Assembly: GCA_035236585.1 (NCBI GenBank)
Contig: CP141139.1
Span: 17,996,990-18,060,989, forward strand
DNA: 64,000 nucleotides
Reading direction: 5' to 3'
Origin: Warburgia ugandensis
Taxonomy: Eukaryota; Streptophyta; Magnoliopsida; Canellales; Canellaceae
Below the pieces are notes generated by a model. That model saw only the letters and a program-made list of their open reading frames with translations, did no database searches and was not told the DNA's origin. Made by a program: the position numbers and the translations under genes. Shown one piece after another: positions 47,101-57,919 of the stretch. Within the stretch, counting starts at the first letter, position 1; the number at the start of each line of letters is the position of its first letter.

Positions 47101-50100
47101 ACAAGACCACTACCTTTGATGTTTTTCACCAAAAAGGTGAGAGAAGGATGGCGAGAAGGATAGAGAGGGTGGGAGGTGAAAGGGGGGAGGGTAGAAGCAA
47201 GGATAAGAAGATAATAGGGGCCAGGGGGTAACATCAATTGCACAGGACTTCCTGCCAAAGTAAAAGCCAAGGCATCAAGGAACATAAATATAGATCTAGG
47301 ATTATGGATCTTCCAAGATTAGAATGTTTACGCTTGGTACTCATGGAAACGACAAGCAGGCAGCGGTTTTTCAGGGCATATCAATCAATATTGTACTATT
47401 TAGCATCGTTATTTTTCTTCACAGAAGCAGCCAGCGCTCAAATGATTGTGAAGAGAGACACTAGAAGTCTAATGGAGCAATAGGTAAATCTCAGATATTC
47501 AAGGAAATGGCCGTTTTCCACTCTGCGGTGATTAGCAACTGCACAAACAACAGATATGAAGTGATGTGGTCCTTGGCAAATCGAATTGGCAAACTTTCAT
47601 GCTTGAAACAAATTCAAATTTAGCTGTGATCTCCTTATAGGCAAGATCCCTTGTTCATGAAGAATAGGTGAATGATGGACCTAGGTCCAACATATTCTCC
47701 CCCAAACATCAACTAGGCTGAATGCTGTAGTTAGGTAAGTCCATGTTATTCAGATGGTGTCAAGGGCTGAAAGCAGTATATCTTGAAGGATACTGTTCGC
47801 ATCCTGAACTTGCAAGAAACAACAGGGAGCTAAGGGTATGAACCATTTCTAATCAAAGCAAGTACATACAATGCTTCCTCTTTTCTTCTTATTGTAATCC
47901 ATTTATCTGTACATCCCAGCCCAAGCATGTAAACTTGTCTCATGTTGACTAATTTATCTAAGTTGATAAATAAAAGGCAAGAAGAAGATGTAGGTGAAGC
48001 AAAAGAGCAACCAGTGTGACCATGTAAAACCTAACTTAAAAAGATTGTAAATGACAATCTCAATGAGCATGATGCACGGCCATTAATGACTTAGGGACCA
48101 TGGCAAGCATGGAGCTTGACATGAGAATGATAAATGCCATACAAACTGTGATGGTGAGAGTGAAGAGAAGTCTCAGAAACCTAGAAGGACAGGCACCAAA
48201 GAAGGCGACATCAGGCCGCTTCATGACAATAGAGGATGATTGACAAAGGAAACGTGCCTCACCATCTGCCTCTGACTATGATTCAACCACTAATATGCAA
48301 GAGGCATAATAATTTTAACACATACTTAATTTATCTTAGGAACTTTAAGAAAACCAACTGAGAATGGGAGTGCTATACTGAAGGAAGCACTAATATCCAA
48401 TTAGGATCTCCTCGCCCAAGCAAACTCCAACTGTGAAATATGGATTAGGAATTCCTTCTTGTAATTGTGGAGTAGGCGTTGAAGGGGAGCCTTGGCGCAA
48501 CGGTAAAAATTGTCGTCATATGACCTTGAGATCACGGATTCAAGGCATGGAAACTGGCTCTTGCAAAAATGCAAGTTAATGCTGCGTACTTTAGGCCCTT
48601 GTGGTCCGCCCCTTCCCTGGACCCCACATGAGCGGGAGCTTCGTGCACCGGGGCTGCCCCCCTAATTGTGGAGTAGGTGTTCTACTGAAGGAAGAAAATA
48701 ACCTCTCCACATTGTGTATATGTGATGATTGCTGCTCCAACAACAAAAAGAATATTGAAATATTGGGTGTGTGAGTGTCGTGCAGTGGCACAAGAGTGAG
48801 CCTCAATTGTGTAGGTCACAAGACCTTTCTGCTCAAGGGGATGTGTGTGTCCACCATTTAAAAGATATGTCTACTGAAACATTGAGAAACCAAATATAGT
48901 TAATGCAACTGAGAGTTCAAGCAATAATGTGGACCCCTTCGTACATATACTTCATAAGAATTTCTAGTTATAGAAGATAGAATAACCCTCTTACAACATC
49001 TTAACTAGTTATCATACATGGTTATGCAACATCTTCAGACTTGATTAGTTTTCAGATGAAAGTCAACAGTATTACTAAGGTAAATGGAAAGAATTTCACC
49101 TTTCTGTTACCCTAGCTGGCAATGAGTACCTCTCACTAACAGACAGTCAATGGCAAATTGGAAAATTGGAAAATTAAAGTTCAAGCAGCCAAAACTTCTC
49201 TATTTGTTGAAACAATGAGGACCAGCTCAACCATGGCTTTGCCAGAAGAGTTCATTTCTTCTATTAATGAGGAAGACAGTTCACCTCCATGTGCTTGAAC
49301 ATGAGAGAGCATGCTCTGTATTAAGGACATATTCCAAGTATCTGAACCGATCTGAAAATTAAATGCGCAGAAAGAGTGATGATAGAGTTCCAGAGACTTC
49401 ATTTTCTCCTGGTGAACTGGAATCAATAAAGAAAATGTATTCGTAGAGATTTCTCTACTAAAGAGTTCCCAAGTCTGTTTCTGTTTGTTGGGGAGGACAA
49501 TATAAAGTACTTGCAAATCTAGTTCTTGAAGCAGGAATTATCACTGTAGAACACATAAAACAAGAAACTCATAGGACATAGTCCCAATGCATATGCAATC
49601 AAAGGGCAAACAAAGGAGAAGTCTGCACCACAAGTGATGCAGCATCCTTTCAATTAGCTGTTGGAAGGTTATCAGACTATTAGATATACAAGATATAGAC
49701 CAAAAAAAAAAGTTCACTGAATAACAGGTATCGATGTTAAGAGATATATAGAGACTTGGAAAGTGATACAGGTAGAAATGTTAAGCAGCTTCACTCATTA
49801 ATAACCTGTAGAAAGAAACTACGCAAATATCTACCATACGTTGTTTCTTTACATGGAAAACTATGACAAGCTCAAGATGAAACGCCTGCACTTCAAATAA
49901 GACTGATTGATAACAAGCTTATCACTATGCTTTACAGAATGCAGAAAACAATGGTTTGTCTCTGTCATTAACATGTGAAGACAAGTAATGACTTACCTCG
50001 GTGCACTGCTCCTCAATCTCGTGCCGTAGTTTCAGGACATACTCACTGCTCACATCCATATTATTCAGAGCAGTTGCAATTTCAGCTCCGGTCTTTTGCA

Positions 50101-51655
50101 CACCAACACCCCCTAGGAACAGCTTAGCACCTAAATTAGGCTCTCTCATTTTCTGTTGCAACGCCTCCTGATATTCATTGCTTAACAGATTCATTGCACC
50201 ACTCAAGACTGCAAGCACTGAATTGATATTCGAGGTTGATATTGCCCTTCTGCAGCAACTCTGCAGAACATAGAAAACGTCGTCCACCATTGAGGTCGTA
50301 AGACTATCCACAACTTGCTCATCAATCTTTATAGCCTTCCTCACATTCTCCACCATGAAGAATTCCTCTAAAATGACATAAAACCCAGTAAGATCTTGAA
50401 CCACTTTGCTAAAGCTTCCACTCCTAAATGCTTTAGTTGCTCGGGGACCTAACTCCGGGTCAACAGAACTCAACCCCCTGATTTTTGACACCATGAATTC
50501 TGTATAATCCTCACCCATCTGTGTCAAAGAAAGGATCTCTTCTAAATACGATTCAATCTCTCTTGGATCTGGTCCTTCCGCAGTCCCAACGGACAGCAAA
50601 TTCTTACTATAAGTATTAATATCCGACGCCAATCTAGACAGTTTCCGATACTCCATATACTTCTTCAAGATAATTGAACCTCGAGAGTCGCACTCTTCTT
50701 GAAGGTCGCAAATTGCATAAACAATGCCATCTTCTCCACACAAACTCCTCAAAATAGCATCATTTTCTTCGACAGCCAATACAATGTCCCTAAACAAATT
50801 TGTCAAACAACCCACGAAATTCACCTGACTCTGCCCCAGATTCTGCTGCTCAATAATCTCCATCAAATGCTCAAACTCTAACCTAGATCTCAAAGCGATA
50901 ACTTTCTTTAAATAATTCACATATACCTGCAATCCTTCTTCTTCAAGCCCTAACGGAGGGAAAAGTTTGATGAATCTTAGAATCGTCGGATGATCCCGTT
51001 GATCGACGGCAGCCGATAATCGCTTCCGCACGATCGTTTCAAGCTGTTTCTTATATTCAAGAAGCTGCTCTCTTTGCTCCGACGAATCCTTATATTTTGC
51101 ATCGATCTGGAGGAATGTCTGGATGAAACTAGCAGCAGATTCATAATCTTCTGAATTTAAGGCTCTTCTTGCCCCTTCAATGCAATTTCCTCTTTCAACA
51201 ACGGCATCGATTCGTGAAAGAGTCGATTGAACGCGAGACTGAGCGAGATCCAATTCTCGAACTTTTCCACTCACCTGATCTGCGAGATCGCAGGTGGATC
51301 TGACGCTTGAGAGCATGGAATCTGAATCGGCTTTCACAATTTCGAGAACTTGAGCGGATCTTTGGAGACCGAGAAGCTGTTTCTCCAGATCCGTGCGTTG
51401 TGCGAGCAGGTTTTCGAGTTCGAGATCGAGGCCGCGTTGGTATGCAATGCATTCGTGGAGGAGGCGAGTCATGGCGCCCACATCTGTAAGTTTTTTCACT
51501 TGTTCCAGGGTGTCGGAACTTCCGAAGTTTAAAGTGGAAATACTGTGGCTATCTTCTGAATCTTCTTCTCCTGTGGTCGGTGCTCCGTTTGATGAAGGCA
51601 ACGCCATTGTTGGGGATTTGGAAGGAGTTCTGTTCGATAATGGCGAAAAGGCCAT
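44102..51655 (-). CDS. COG4: Conserved oligomeric Golgi complex subunit 4
   Basis: COG4 is a lobe A subunit of the COG tethering complex, which captures intra-Golgi retrograde vesicles and keeps glycosyltransferases in the correct cisternae. Two exons on minus: 51655-49997 (553 codons, ending CTE) and 44731-44102 (209 codons, starting VFPAPADRER), joined in phase 0 by GT-AG; the 762-residue product is close to the roughly 740-residue plant homologues. The N-terminal coiled coil covers about residues 55-150 (LEQVKKLTDVGAMTRLLHEC; ELENLLAQRTDLEKQLLGLQ). The C-terminal E domain includes NEVNDPWVQKLLHAVE, MMQKRFSQLGGLQLDRDVRA, LTQMATILNLEKVSEILDFW and ends RVDFKPEAIAALKL. The ATG at 51655 follows an in-frame TGA 36 bases upstream; a second in-frame ATG at 51607 lies in a near-copy of the same context and may be used instead (746 residues). 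Confidence 0.96.
45445..45630 (-). repeat. Au SINE in the COG4 intron, 11-bp target duplication
   Basis: On minus: GGGGAGCCTTGGCGCAATGG start, B box GGTTCGAGGC, CAGCCTCTTGCAAAAATGC, and CACTGGGCTGCCC end. It is flanked by TGTTTGTTGAC at 45434-45444 and 45631-45641. It is inserted sense to COG4. Confidence 0.95.
48481..48662 (+). repeat. Au SINE in the COG4 intron, 19-bp target duplication
   Basis: GGGGAGCCTTGGCGCAACGG start, B box GGATTCAAGG, and GTGCACCGGGGCTGCCC end, the most complete copy in the window. Direct repeats TAATTGTGGAGTAGGCGTT (48462-48480) and TAATTGTGGAGTAGGTGTT (48663-48681) differ by one base. It is antisense to COG4. Confidence 0.97.
48778..48865 (+). repeat. Second-family tRNA-like SINE
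   Basis: Reads GCAGTGGCACAAGAGTGAGC, CTCAATTGTG, GGTCACAAGACCT and ATGTGTGTGTCC. The minus-strand copy at 56935-57025 has the same order of blocks. Confidence 0.45.
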
Positions 51656-51670
51656 TGTTGGGGATTTGGA
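51603..51670 (-). repeat. 20-bp direct repeat carrying two alternative COG4 start codons
   Basis: GCCATTGTTGGGGATTTGGA (+ strand) occurs at 51603-51622 and 51651-51670, exactly 48 bp apart. On the coding strand each gives TCCCCAACAATGGC, so each supplies an ATG in the same context and frame. Confidence 0.95.
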
Positions 51671-51886
51671 GTTCGCGTTTTCTGGTTCTCAGATTGACAT
51701 TTTCTATTCTTTAACCACTGCTGAAGAAATTGGATTCATCGGTAGCTGCGACAATCGTGGCTGCAAAGGATTTTGGCTCGCGTGAGTCTATTATTGAGCG
51801 GGTTCCACGAAGAGGAGGCGAAAACCGGTCTAAGAACGGAGGACTAAGCCTGATGATCCTACCGTAGACGTCTAGCTGGCCCACCG

Positions 51887-52098
51887 TTGGATGATCTGAT
51901 CCATTCATTTTGTTGAGCCTCGGTTATGCCGGCTTGTAGCTACTAGATTTTCATTTTAAAATATTCACGGTTCAAGATTTAAAAACCCAATAAATGGTGG
52001 CATACCTCAAAGCTCAAGTGATCTTCCAAATATAGTAAATTTTAGTCTCTAGCCAATCTAAAACACTGTAAACATGATCAATGGATCAGATCATCTAA
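51887..52098 (+). repeat. M1-family MITE, copy a, upstream of COG4
   Basis: Terminal inverted repeats of about 28 bp: TTGGATGATCTGATCCATTC at the left end (continuing ATTTTGTT), and the imperfect complement AACATGATCAATGGATCAGA, then TCATCTAA, at the right end. Size 212 bp, no coding capacity. It lies about 230 bp upstream of the COG4 start codon and may overlap its promoter. Confidence 0.72.
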
Positions 52099-53350
52099 GG
52101 TAAACCTAACTTGATTGAGTCCTGAAAATAACTAGTTTGTAACATAATGTATGCTTTGTTGTCTCCATGACTAATAGCTCGTAGATGTTGATATGTGGAG
52201 AAGAGATGTGTCCATTTGTATTTACACTCTTAATCATTTTCCTAAGGGGAGTGTAGAGATTTGCAACTTGACTTTGAGATTTTGGAACCTAGAGTTCCAT
52301 CTGAATTAGGGAGTTAGGGTTGGAACTCTTATGAAACTCGAGTTTAGAATTTAAACTAGGAACAAAATAGTAAATCCCAAACTTTCAAGCCTAAAAGAAG
52401 AAGAATCCTAAACTTTCATAGGGGCTTAAAAGATCACCAACCAAATCTAGATTTGTTAGGAGTAACAAAAATTTCAAATTGTAAGTCCCAATTTTATAGG
52501 TTAAATTATCAACAAATCACAATTTATTAGCTATGAAAACAAAAAACTCCAGTAAAAGAAAAAATCCTACCAAGAATCACTACATCCTAATATTTTTGGC
52601 GTACTGGTCAAGCCCCATTTGTATTCCTTTATCCTTCTGATGTTTAGTTGAAATGAGGGGCCATCACGCTTATTCCCTAACCATTATCTCTTTACTCATG
52701 GAAGAAACATAATAATACAATGTAGTTTGAGTTCTTAGAATTGCAATGTGTATATTGTTTGCTCTAGCCTAATGGTCTCACTGTTTTGCTCTTCCCCATA
52801 AAAAAAACGTGTATACATTGAGAGATACTCCAAAGCCTTATAAGCAGCCCAGCTTACTTCTCCTTAGACTATGAAAGACTAAACTCAGGATCACCTGAAG
52901 TCTGCCGTCATGTATCTCGACATCCTCCCTTTTAAACTACCCACTAAAACTACCTTCTAGGCTCCCTCTTCCCCCCTCTTAGGAAACACTTGTTGCCCTG
53001 TGCAACCACTCTTGGTTTCACCAAGCAACCACATGCAACTTAGCTTCATCATCACAAGGAGATTTGGCTCTGATACCAACTATGACAACTCAAGTTTTTT
53101 TACTGACTTTCTGTAATTATTTTCAAAAGGTGGGATTTATACTTTAAAATATTTTCAGAAACAAACAACAAAAATATTTTCTTTGAAAAGAATTTTTCAA
53201 AAACTCTGAGTCTCATCTCTACTAACCAAAACACATATCATGAGTTTTAAAATCAAACATTTTTGTATTTTAAATATGTCAAAATTCTGTCCAGTCATAG
53301 CCCATCGTCCAATATGTTTAAAAAGTTCTGAATTCACATAACTCTTGTAT
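52099..53350. other. Intergenic, AT-rich; no gene recognised
   Basis: It contains GGAACCTAGAGTTCC (52287-52301), which resembles in inverted form the GGAACTCAGAGTTCC block near 53802. The two could be the ends of a larger decayed element enclosing the MITE at 53351-53737. Confidence 0.4.
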
Positions 53351-53737
53351 GGTGTTAATGGTATTTGAGATGAAGTGAGTTGGCTTGAGATGAGATATAT
53401 GCTCTCTCCATCACTAAGCAGATTGAAGTGTCTTGGATAGGAGAATCACTAAGTGAGCCCTATTAGTAAGCATGAGAAGAGCCCTATTCCTAAGGTGACT
53501 TACAATCATATTAATAAGCGGCTAAGTTGAGATGACCCATATTTGGCATAAGATGATTGAAAATTCAACTTAGCAGTGAGCTAAGATCAAATGATTTCTA
53601 TCTCAACTCATCTCAAGAACCATTGCCAATGAGATGAGGAATATTACTTTATCTCATTTCATCTCAAGCACCACTAACAGTGATATCCCCCATCTCATCT
53701 CAAATTAGCTCATTCCATCTCAAGCACCAATAATACC
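53351..53737. repeat. MITE with TIRs of about 45 bp and TGAGATG repeats
   Basis: Left end GGTGTTAATGGTATTTGAGA. The right end is its imperfect complement, ending TCTCAAGCACCAATAATACC. Both ends carry TTGAGATGAGAT about 30 bp in, and the interior has further CATCTCA/TGAGATG blocks. 387 bp, non-coding. The target duplication is unclear. Confidence 0.7.
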
Positions 53738-54968
53738 ATGTTAGTTGCACAACTCTATTAGGGGGCAATGGAACTAAAATTGCAAATTCTAAAACCCTAC
53801 ACCCTTATTTGGAACTCAGAGTTCCAATTCCGAGTTCCAAAATATTCACCCCTCTTAAACTCTTATACACGTGCCCTTTCTACTTTCAATGACCTTTACA
53901 TCTCCTACTGATCAGGTAGAGGTGCTAGCATCTAGCATAGCATATAATGATAAGAGATTAGAATGCTTCTTTTGAAATTCTAATGCTCCATAATTTTCTT
54001 ATTAGAAGAGAGAACAAATATAAACACAAGAATCTTTGTCCTCCACTTTGAATCAAACTGGGAACAAGAGTCATAGGTTTGTCCTAATGATCATGTTGGC
54101 CATAATGATCATGATATGCCATTCCTAGCAGCTAACACCTAAGTTCTATAATTTTGTAATCAACTTCAATCTTCAGAGCTTCTATATTGTGCCTTCATCT
54201 ATGAAATTACAAGGATGTACAAACATGTATAAAAGTATATGTAGGGCCAAATTTTTGGTTACTAAAAGCTCACCTTTTGGGCTACATCTACACTAAAATT
54301 CTTTACAAGTTGGTCAAAGACAACACAACATCCTACAAGTTCCAGTCACACCTTTTCCGTTTGCTTGGTGTAGACACCCCTATTTTTTCCATATTTATGA
54401 CTATTTTTCCACAAGAATGCAAGAAAAATGTCTTGACAAATACTTGAGTTCATTACTTAAGATTGGAAAATTGATGGTATGAAATGATGTTACATGTATC
54501 TAGTCTAGCTTTCTAAATAGCATAGAAGTCTAGAATGAAACGTAAGTACTAGCTAAAAAAGAGACATGACTCGCTTGCTACATGGCCTACATATAATTTG
54601 ACAAGAAGTATTGTGTATTATTAGAAGTATAAGTGGCCACATCTTCCTTACAAAAGAGTGCCAAATATTCCTCCTAAAACTTAGCCAAGAATTAGCCAAA
54701 TGCCCCACATACTTGCACACTACCAAAAGTTGATAGTGATACCTTAATAAATTATGCAAAAAAAGGTGACACACTCTCTCTCTCCCTCTCTTCGTGCTAG
54801 AAACCAAAAAAAAAAGGGGTAAGATGCTTTCTAAGAAGTTATGAAGGTTTATGACATCATAAAGTTCACATCACCTTGAGGAGAAAATAACAAAAAAACT
54901 CCTCAAATCTCTGTAGGTTAGTTAAAGAGGTGCTAGTTGACATGCCAACTCATTAGGACAACAACTAT
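53738..54968. other. Intergenic; no gene recognised
   Basis: AT-rich sequence with the odd palindrome GGAACTCAGAGTTCC near 53802; nothing else supported. Confidence 0.4.
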
Positions 54969-55145
54969 AAAGGGCAGCCCTAGTGTATGAAGCTCTCGCA
55001 TATGCAAGGTCCGAGGAAGGGGCAAACCACAAGGATCTATAACATACAGTCTTACCTTGCATTTTTGGAAGAAGATGTTTCCATGCTTTGAACTCATGAC
55101 CTCAAGGTCACATGATAACAACTTTACAATTATGCCAAGGCTCTA
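54969..55145 (-). repeat. Au SINE, diverged
   Basis: On minus: AGAGCCTTGGCATAATTG start, B box GAGTTCAAAG, CATCTTCTTCCAAAAATGC, and CACTAGGGCTGCCC end. Confidence 0.9.
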
Positions 55146-55587
55146 TGCAAGTAAAAAGTGCCCAGTTATCATGCCAATGTTTCATAGGCCTCACCTACAA
55201 ATAGGAGGCAAGTTAACAAATTATAATAACTATTAAGCTTTGTTTGAATATCACTTTTCAACTTTTGCTTTTCGAGCCTAATGACTATTACAATAAAGTT
55301 ATAGATTTTAAATTTAGCATGTTTTGTGGCACTTTACATTTTCTTCTTCTTCTTTTTTCTAATTTCTATTAGAGGATGCCATTACCATTCTATATAGGTT
55401 GTCTTTATCATTTCATGTGTGGCCTAACAGAGATTGGAGAGGAAGAGAAAGACCAATCTCATGGTGGCCATGATTGATCTAGATAGTGGAAAAGAGATCC
55501 AACAATGGCAATGAAAGAAGGAGAGACCAAAATTGCCAGATAAAAGTGGTCATCTCAAGAGAAGAAAGCCGATTGATCTACGGCCTT

Positions 55588-55690
<103 letters not shown>

Positions 55691-55699
55691 ACTTTAAGG

Positions 55700-56930
55700 T
55701 TTTTTTTTTTTTTTCTCTCTCTCTTCATTTATTCCAAGAACCATTAAATGGGTGGCAAATGAGTGACATGTAAAAGGATAACAGAACAGAGATTCAGCCT
55801 TGGCCCCTAGCCTCTTAAGCTACCTGCACAACTATGAGATTTGTAGCAGAATGCAATATTGCTATTGTATCTGATCTATACTTAGTTTTCTTTGTATTTC
55901 TTTACATACTATTGTAAGAAGTTCCTACCTCTCCATGAGTTTCTATATGTTTTTCTTCTTCAACTCTAACTACTAGTTAAGCAAATCCCTCCTTAAGACT
56001 TTGTTATTTGCTATCAAATGCCATGGGATGAGTAAAGAGTACTCCCATGTCCCAAGTGGGCATAACCTTTCTAGGTTCCTTCCCACTTAGTGGACTAGTA
56101 TGTGCTACATTTACTTTTTCACAAATTTCTCTCTTTTTTTTTTTTGGGTAGCTTGGTTAAGGACCCAATATTGAATGCTACCATGGACCACAAAGCTTAT
56201 CCCTAGTTTATCTTTCTTATTTAACTTCCTATACATAGCATCATGTCTTTTAATGTGATTAATAGACTGTTAATGTGATTAATAGACCTTCGAAAGGTAA
56301 CATAACCCTACTCTTCATAACAAGCACCTTGACCTTTGATTGAATCAAGTTTGTTTTTCTATTATTTCTTGGACTTTAAAGAAGACCTAGTGGCCTGATA
56401 GACCATTAAGCCTCCCAAAGTTTATTTTTATTCAGTCAAGTCAATTCAAACTACATGGTCAAGGACATGTCCTCCTAAAACACTAATCGTCAAAGAAAGC
56501 CTCAATGTGGTATGTGACCATGGATATTTAGTGGACTTATATGCTATTAAGGACCAATCTAGTAGCTAGATCTTAAATCAACCATTGAATCTCATAAGCC
56601 CACCATGGTGCCTTTGATCCAGGCAAAAGGCACTGGTGGCAAATCCAAAACCCCTAATCTATCTTTAGTAGAGTAAGCTTACCGGTATAAGGTGTGTGTC
56701 CGTGTGTGTGTGTGTCTTGTGGACCCAAAATATACATCCCATATATCTATGTTCGATATTATAAACAACAAAGCATGTAACAGTGAGAGTGATTTGTTGC
56801 ATAATACCTTTTGCTTTTATAAAAAAAACTTGAAAAATAAAACAAAAAAGAGGAATAACTCTTCATGATTGAATGATCCTAACAACTATTATTTGGAGAA
56901 AGAAAAGGGCTGCTCAATTTTTTCCCCCTA
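55700..56930. other. Intergenic; no gene recognised
   Basis: It includes a short direct repeat (TTAATGTGATTAATAGAC at about 56251 and 56270) and (GT)n near 56694-56717. Confidence 0.45.
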
Positions 56931-56934
56931 AAAT

Positions 56935-57025
56935 TGTATGCACACGTGTGTGTGCGCACACACATATCCTTAAACAGCTTAGAACTCATGGCCTCACGAT
57001 TGAGACTCACTTTCACACCACTGTC
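56935..57025 (-). repeat. Second-family tRNA-like SINE
   Basis: On minus: ACAGTGGTGTGAAAGTGAGT, CTCAATCGTGAGGCCATGAG, TTCTAAGCTG and GATATGTGTGTGCG. This is the same order of blocks as 48778-48865. Confidence 0.45.
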
Positions 57026-57399
57026 TTCGCACTCAAAATAGTGAAATTCAAAGGTAATGAAGTTTTATAAAAAAAATTTAGACAATTGGCATTCATCCTA
57101 TTCCATTGGGATTTTTGGGGCATACTATTAAGCTAATTAAGGCCGCATTTGGATACATCCTCTACAATTTCATCAAAACTGAGTGTTTGCTAAAAATATA
57201 CTGGAATAAGATTCATTTCTGGGTTTTTTTTTCCCATTTTTTTCCTAATACCTAATTGAGCTAGAACAGGCAAAAATAACATGTTTTAAGAAGCTACCAT
57301 TTATAGGCTGTGTTTGAAAACTTAGTTTCAATATTTCTTCTAAAAAAAGAAAAATCTAAACGTAGCCAAGGACTAACCAAGACGATCAGTATATTCCAA

Positions 57400-57498
57400 T
57401 AAAGTTTGTGTAATGGTAGAGATGTCTTCACGTGACTTTAAGGTCATGAATTTGAGGCATGCAAACAATTTATTGCAAAGTATAAGGTAAGGCTGCGC
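57400..57498 (+). repeat. Au SINE 5' half, cut by an LTR
   Basis: A-box part TTTGTGTAATGGTAGAG, B box GAATTTGAGG, TTATTGCAAAGTATAAGG and AAGGCTGCGC. It ends abruptly where TGTGACAACCCGGG begins at 57499; the 3' half is not found nearby. Confidence 0.85.
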
Positions 57499-57919
57499 TG
57501 TGACAACCCGGGTTTTTGAAACACATTTTGTAATATATTTTTCAAAGGAAGGGCCCTTAAATGGTAAAATTTTTTGGCAAACAATACAACAAAAGTTCTT
57601 TTCATTTAAATTCATTTGTAGAAAACCCAAGTCTCACTTGAAGAAACATAATACACATAACCATTTTGTATAAAATAATATTTTATTGAATACCAGGAAT
57701 TATCTAGTAGTTCACTCTTACACAACCCCTATATCATAATTACAAACCATTGTCCAAATTACATAATCCAAAGTTCAAACCTCACCTTACAATAAAAACA
57801 CTCAATACAACACACTCTCAATTAAAGAAAATTACATATCTTCAAGGGCATACCCTGATTTCTTTTCTTCAAGTCTTCTCTCATCTTGTTTCTAAGTCTT
57901 CAAGCTTTAACTCCTTACG
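57499..57919 (-). repeat. LTR fragment of a Tekay-like element, interrupted
   Basis: Starts TGTGACAACCCGGGTTTTTG, which on minus is an LTR end of the type CCCGGGTTGTCACA, similar to the ends of the LTRs at 38967 and 60841. It has no internal region. It is broken at 57919 by the 5' LTR of the next element. Confidence 0.6.

Larger units (their letters stand above)
44732..49996 (-). other. Single intron of COG4 (5.27 kb)
   Basis: Donor GTAAGTC at 49996 and acceptor CATCAG at 44732 on minus. It holds Au SINEs at 45445-45630 (minus) and 48481-48662 (plus), and a second-family SINE at 48778-48865. I see no nested gene: the ORFs here lack recognisable domains. Confidence 0.85.
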
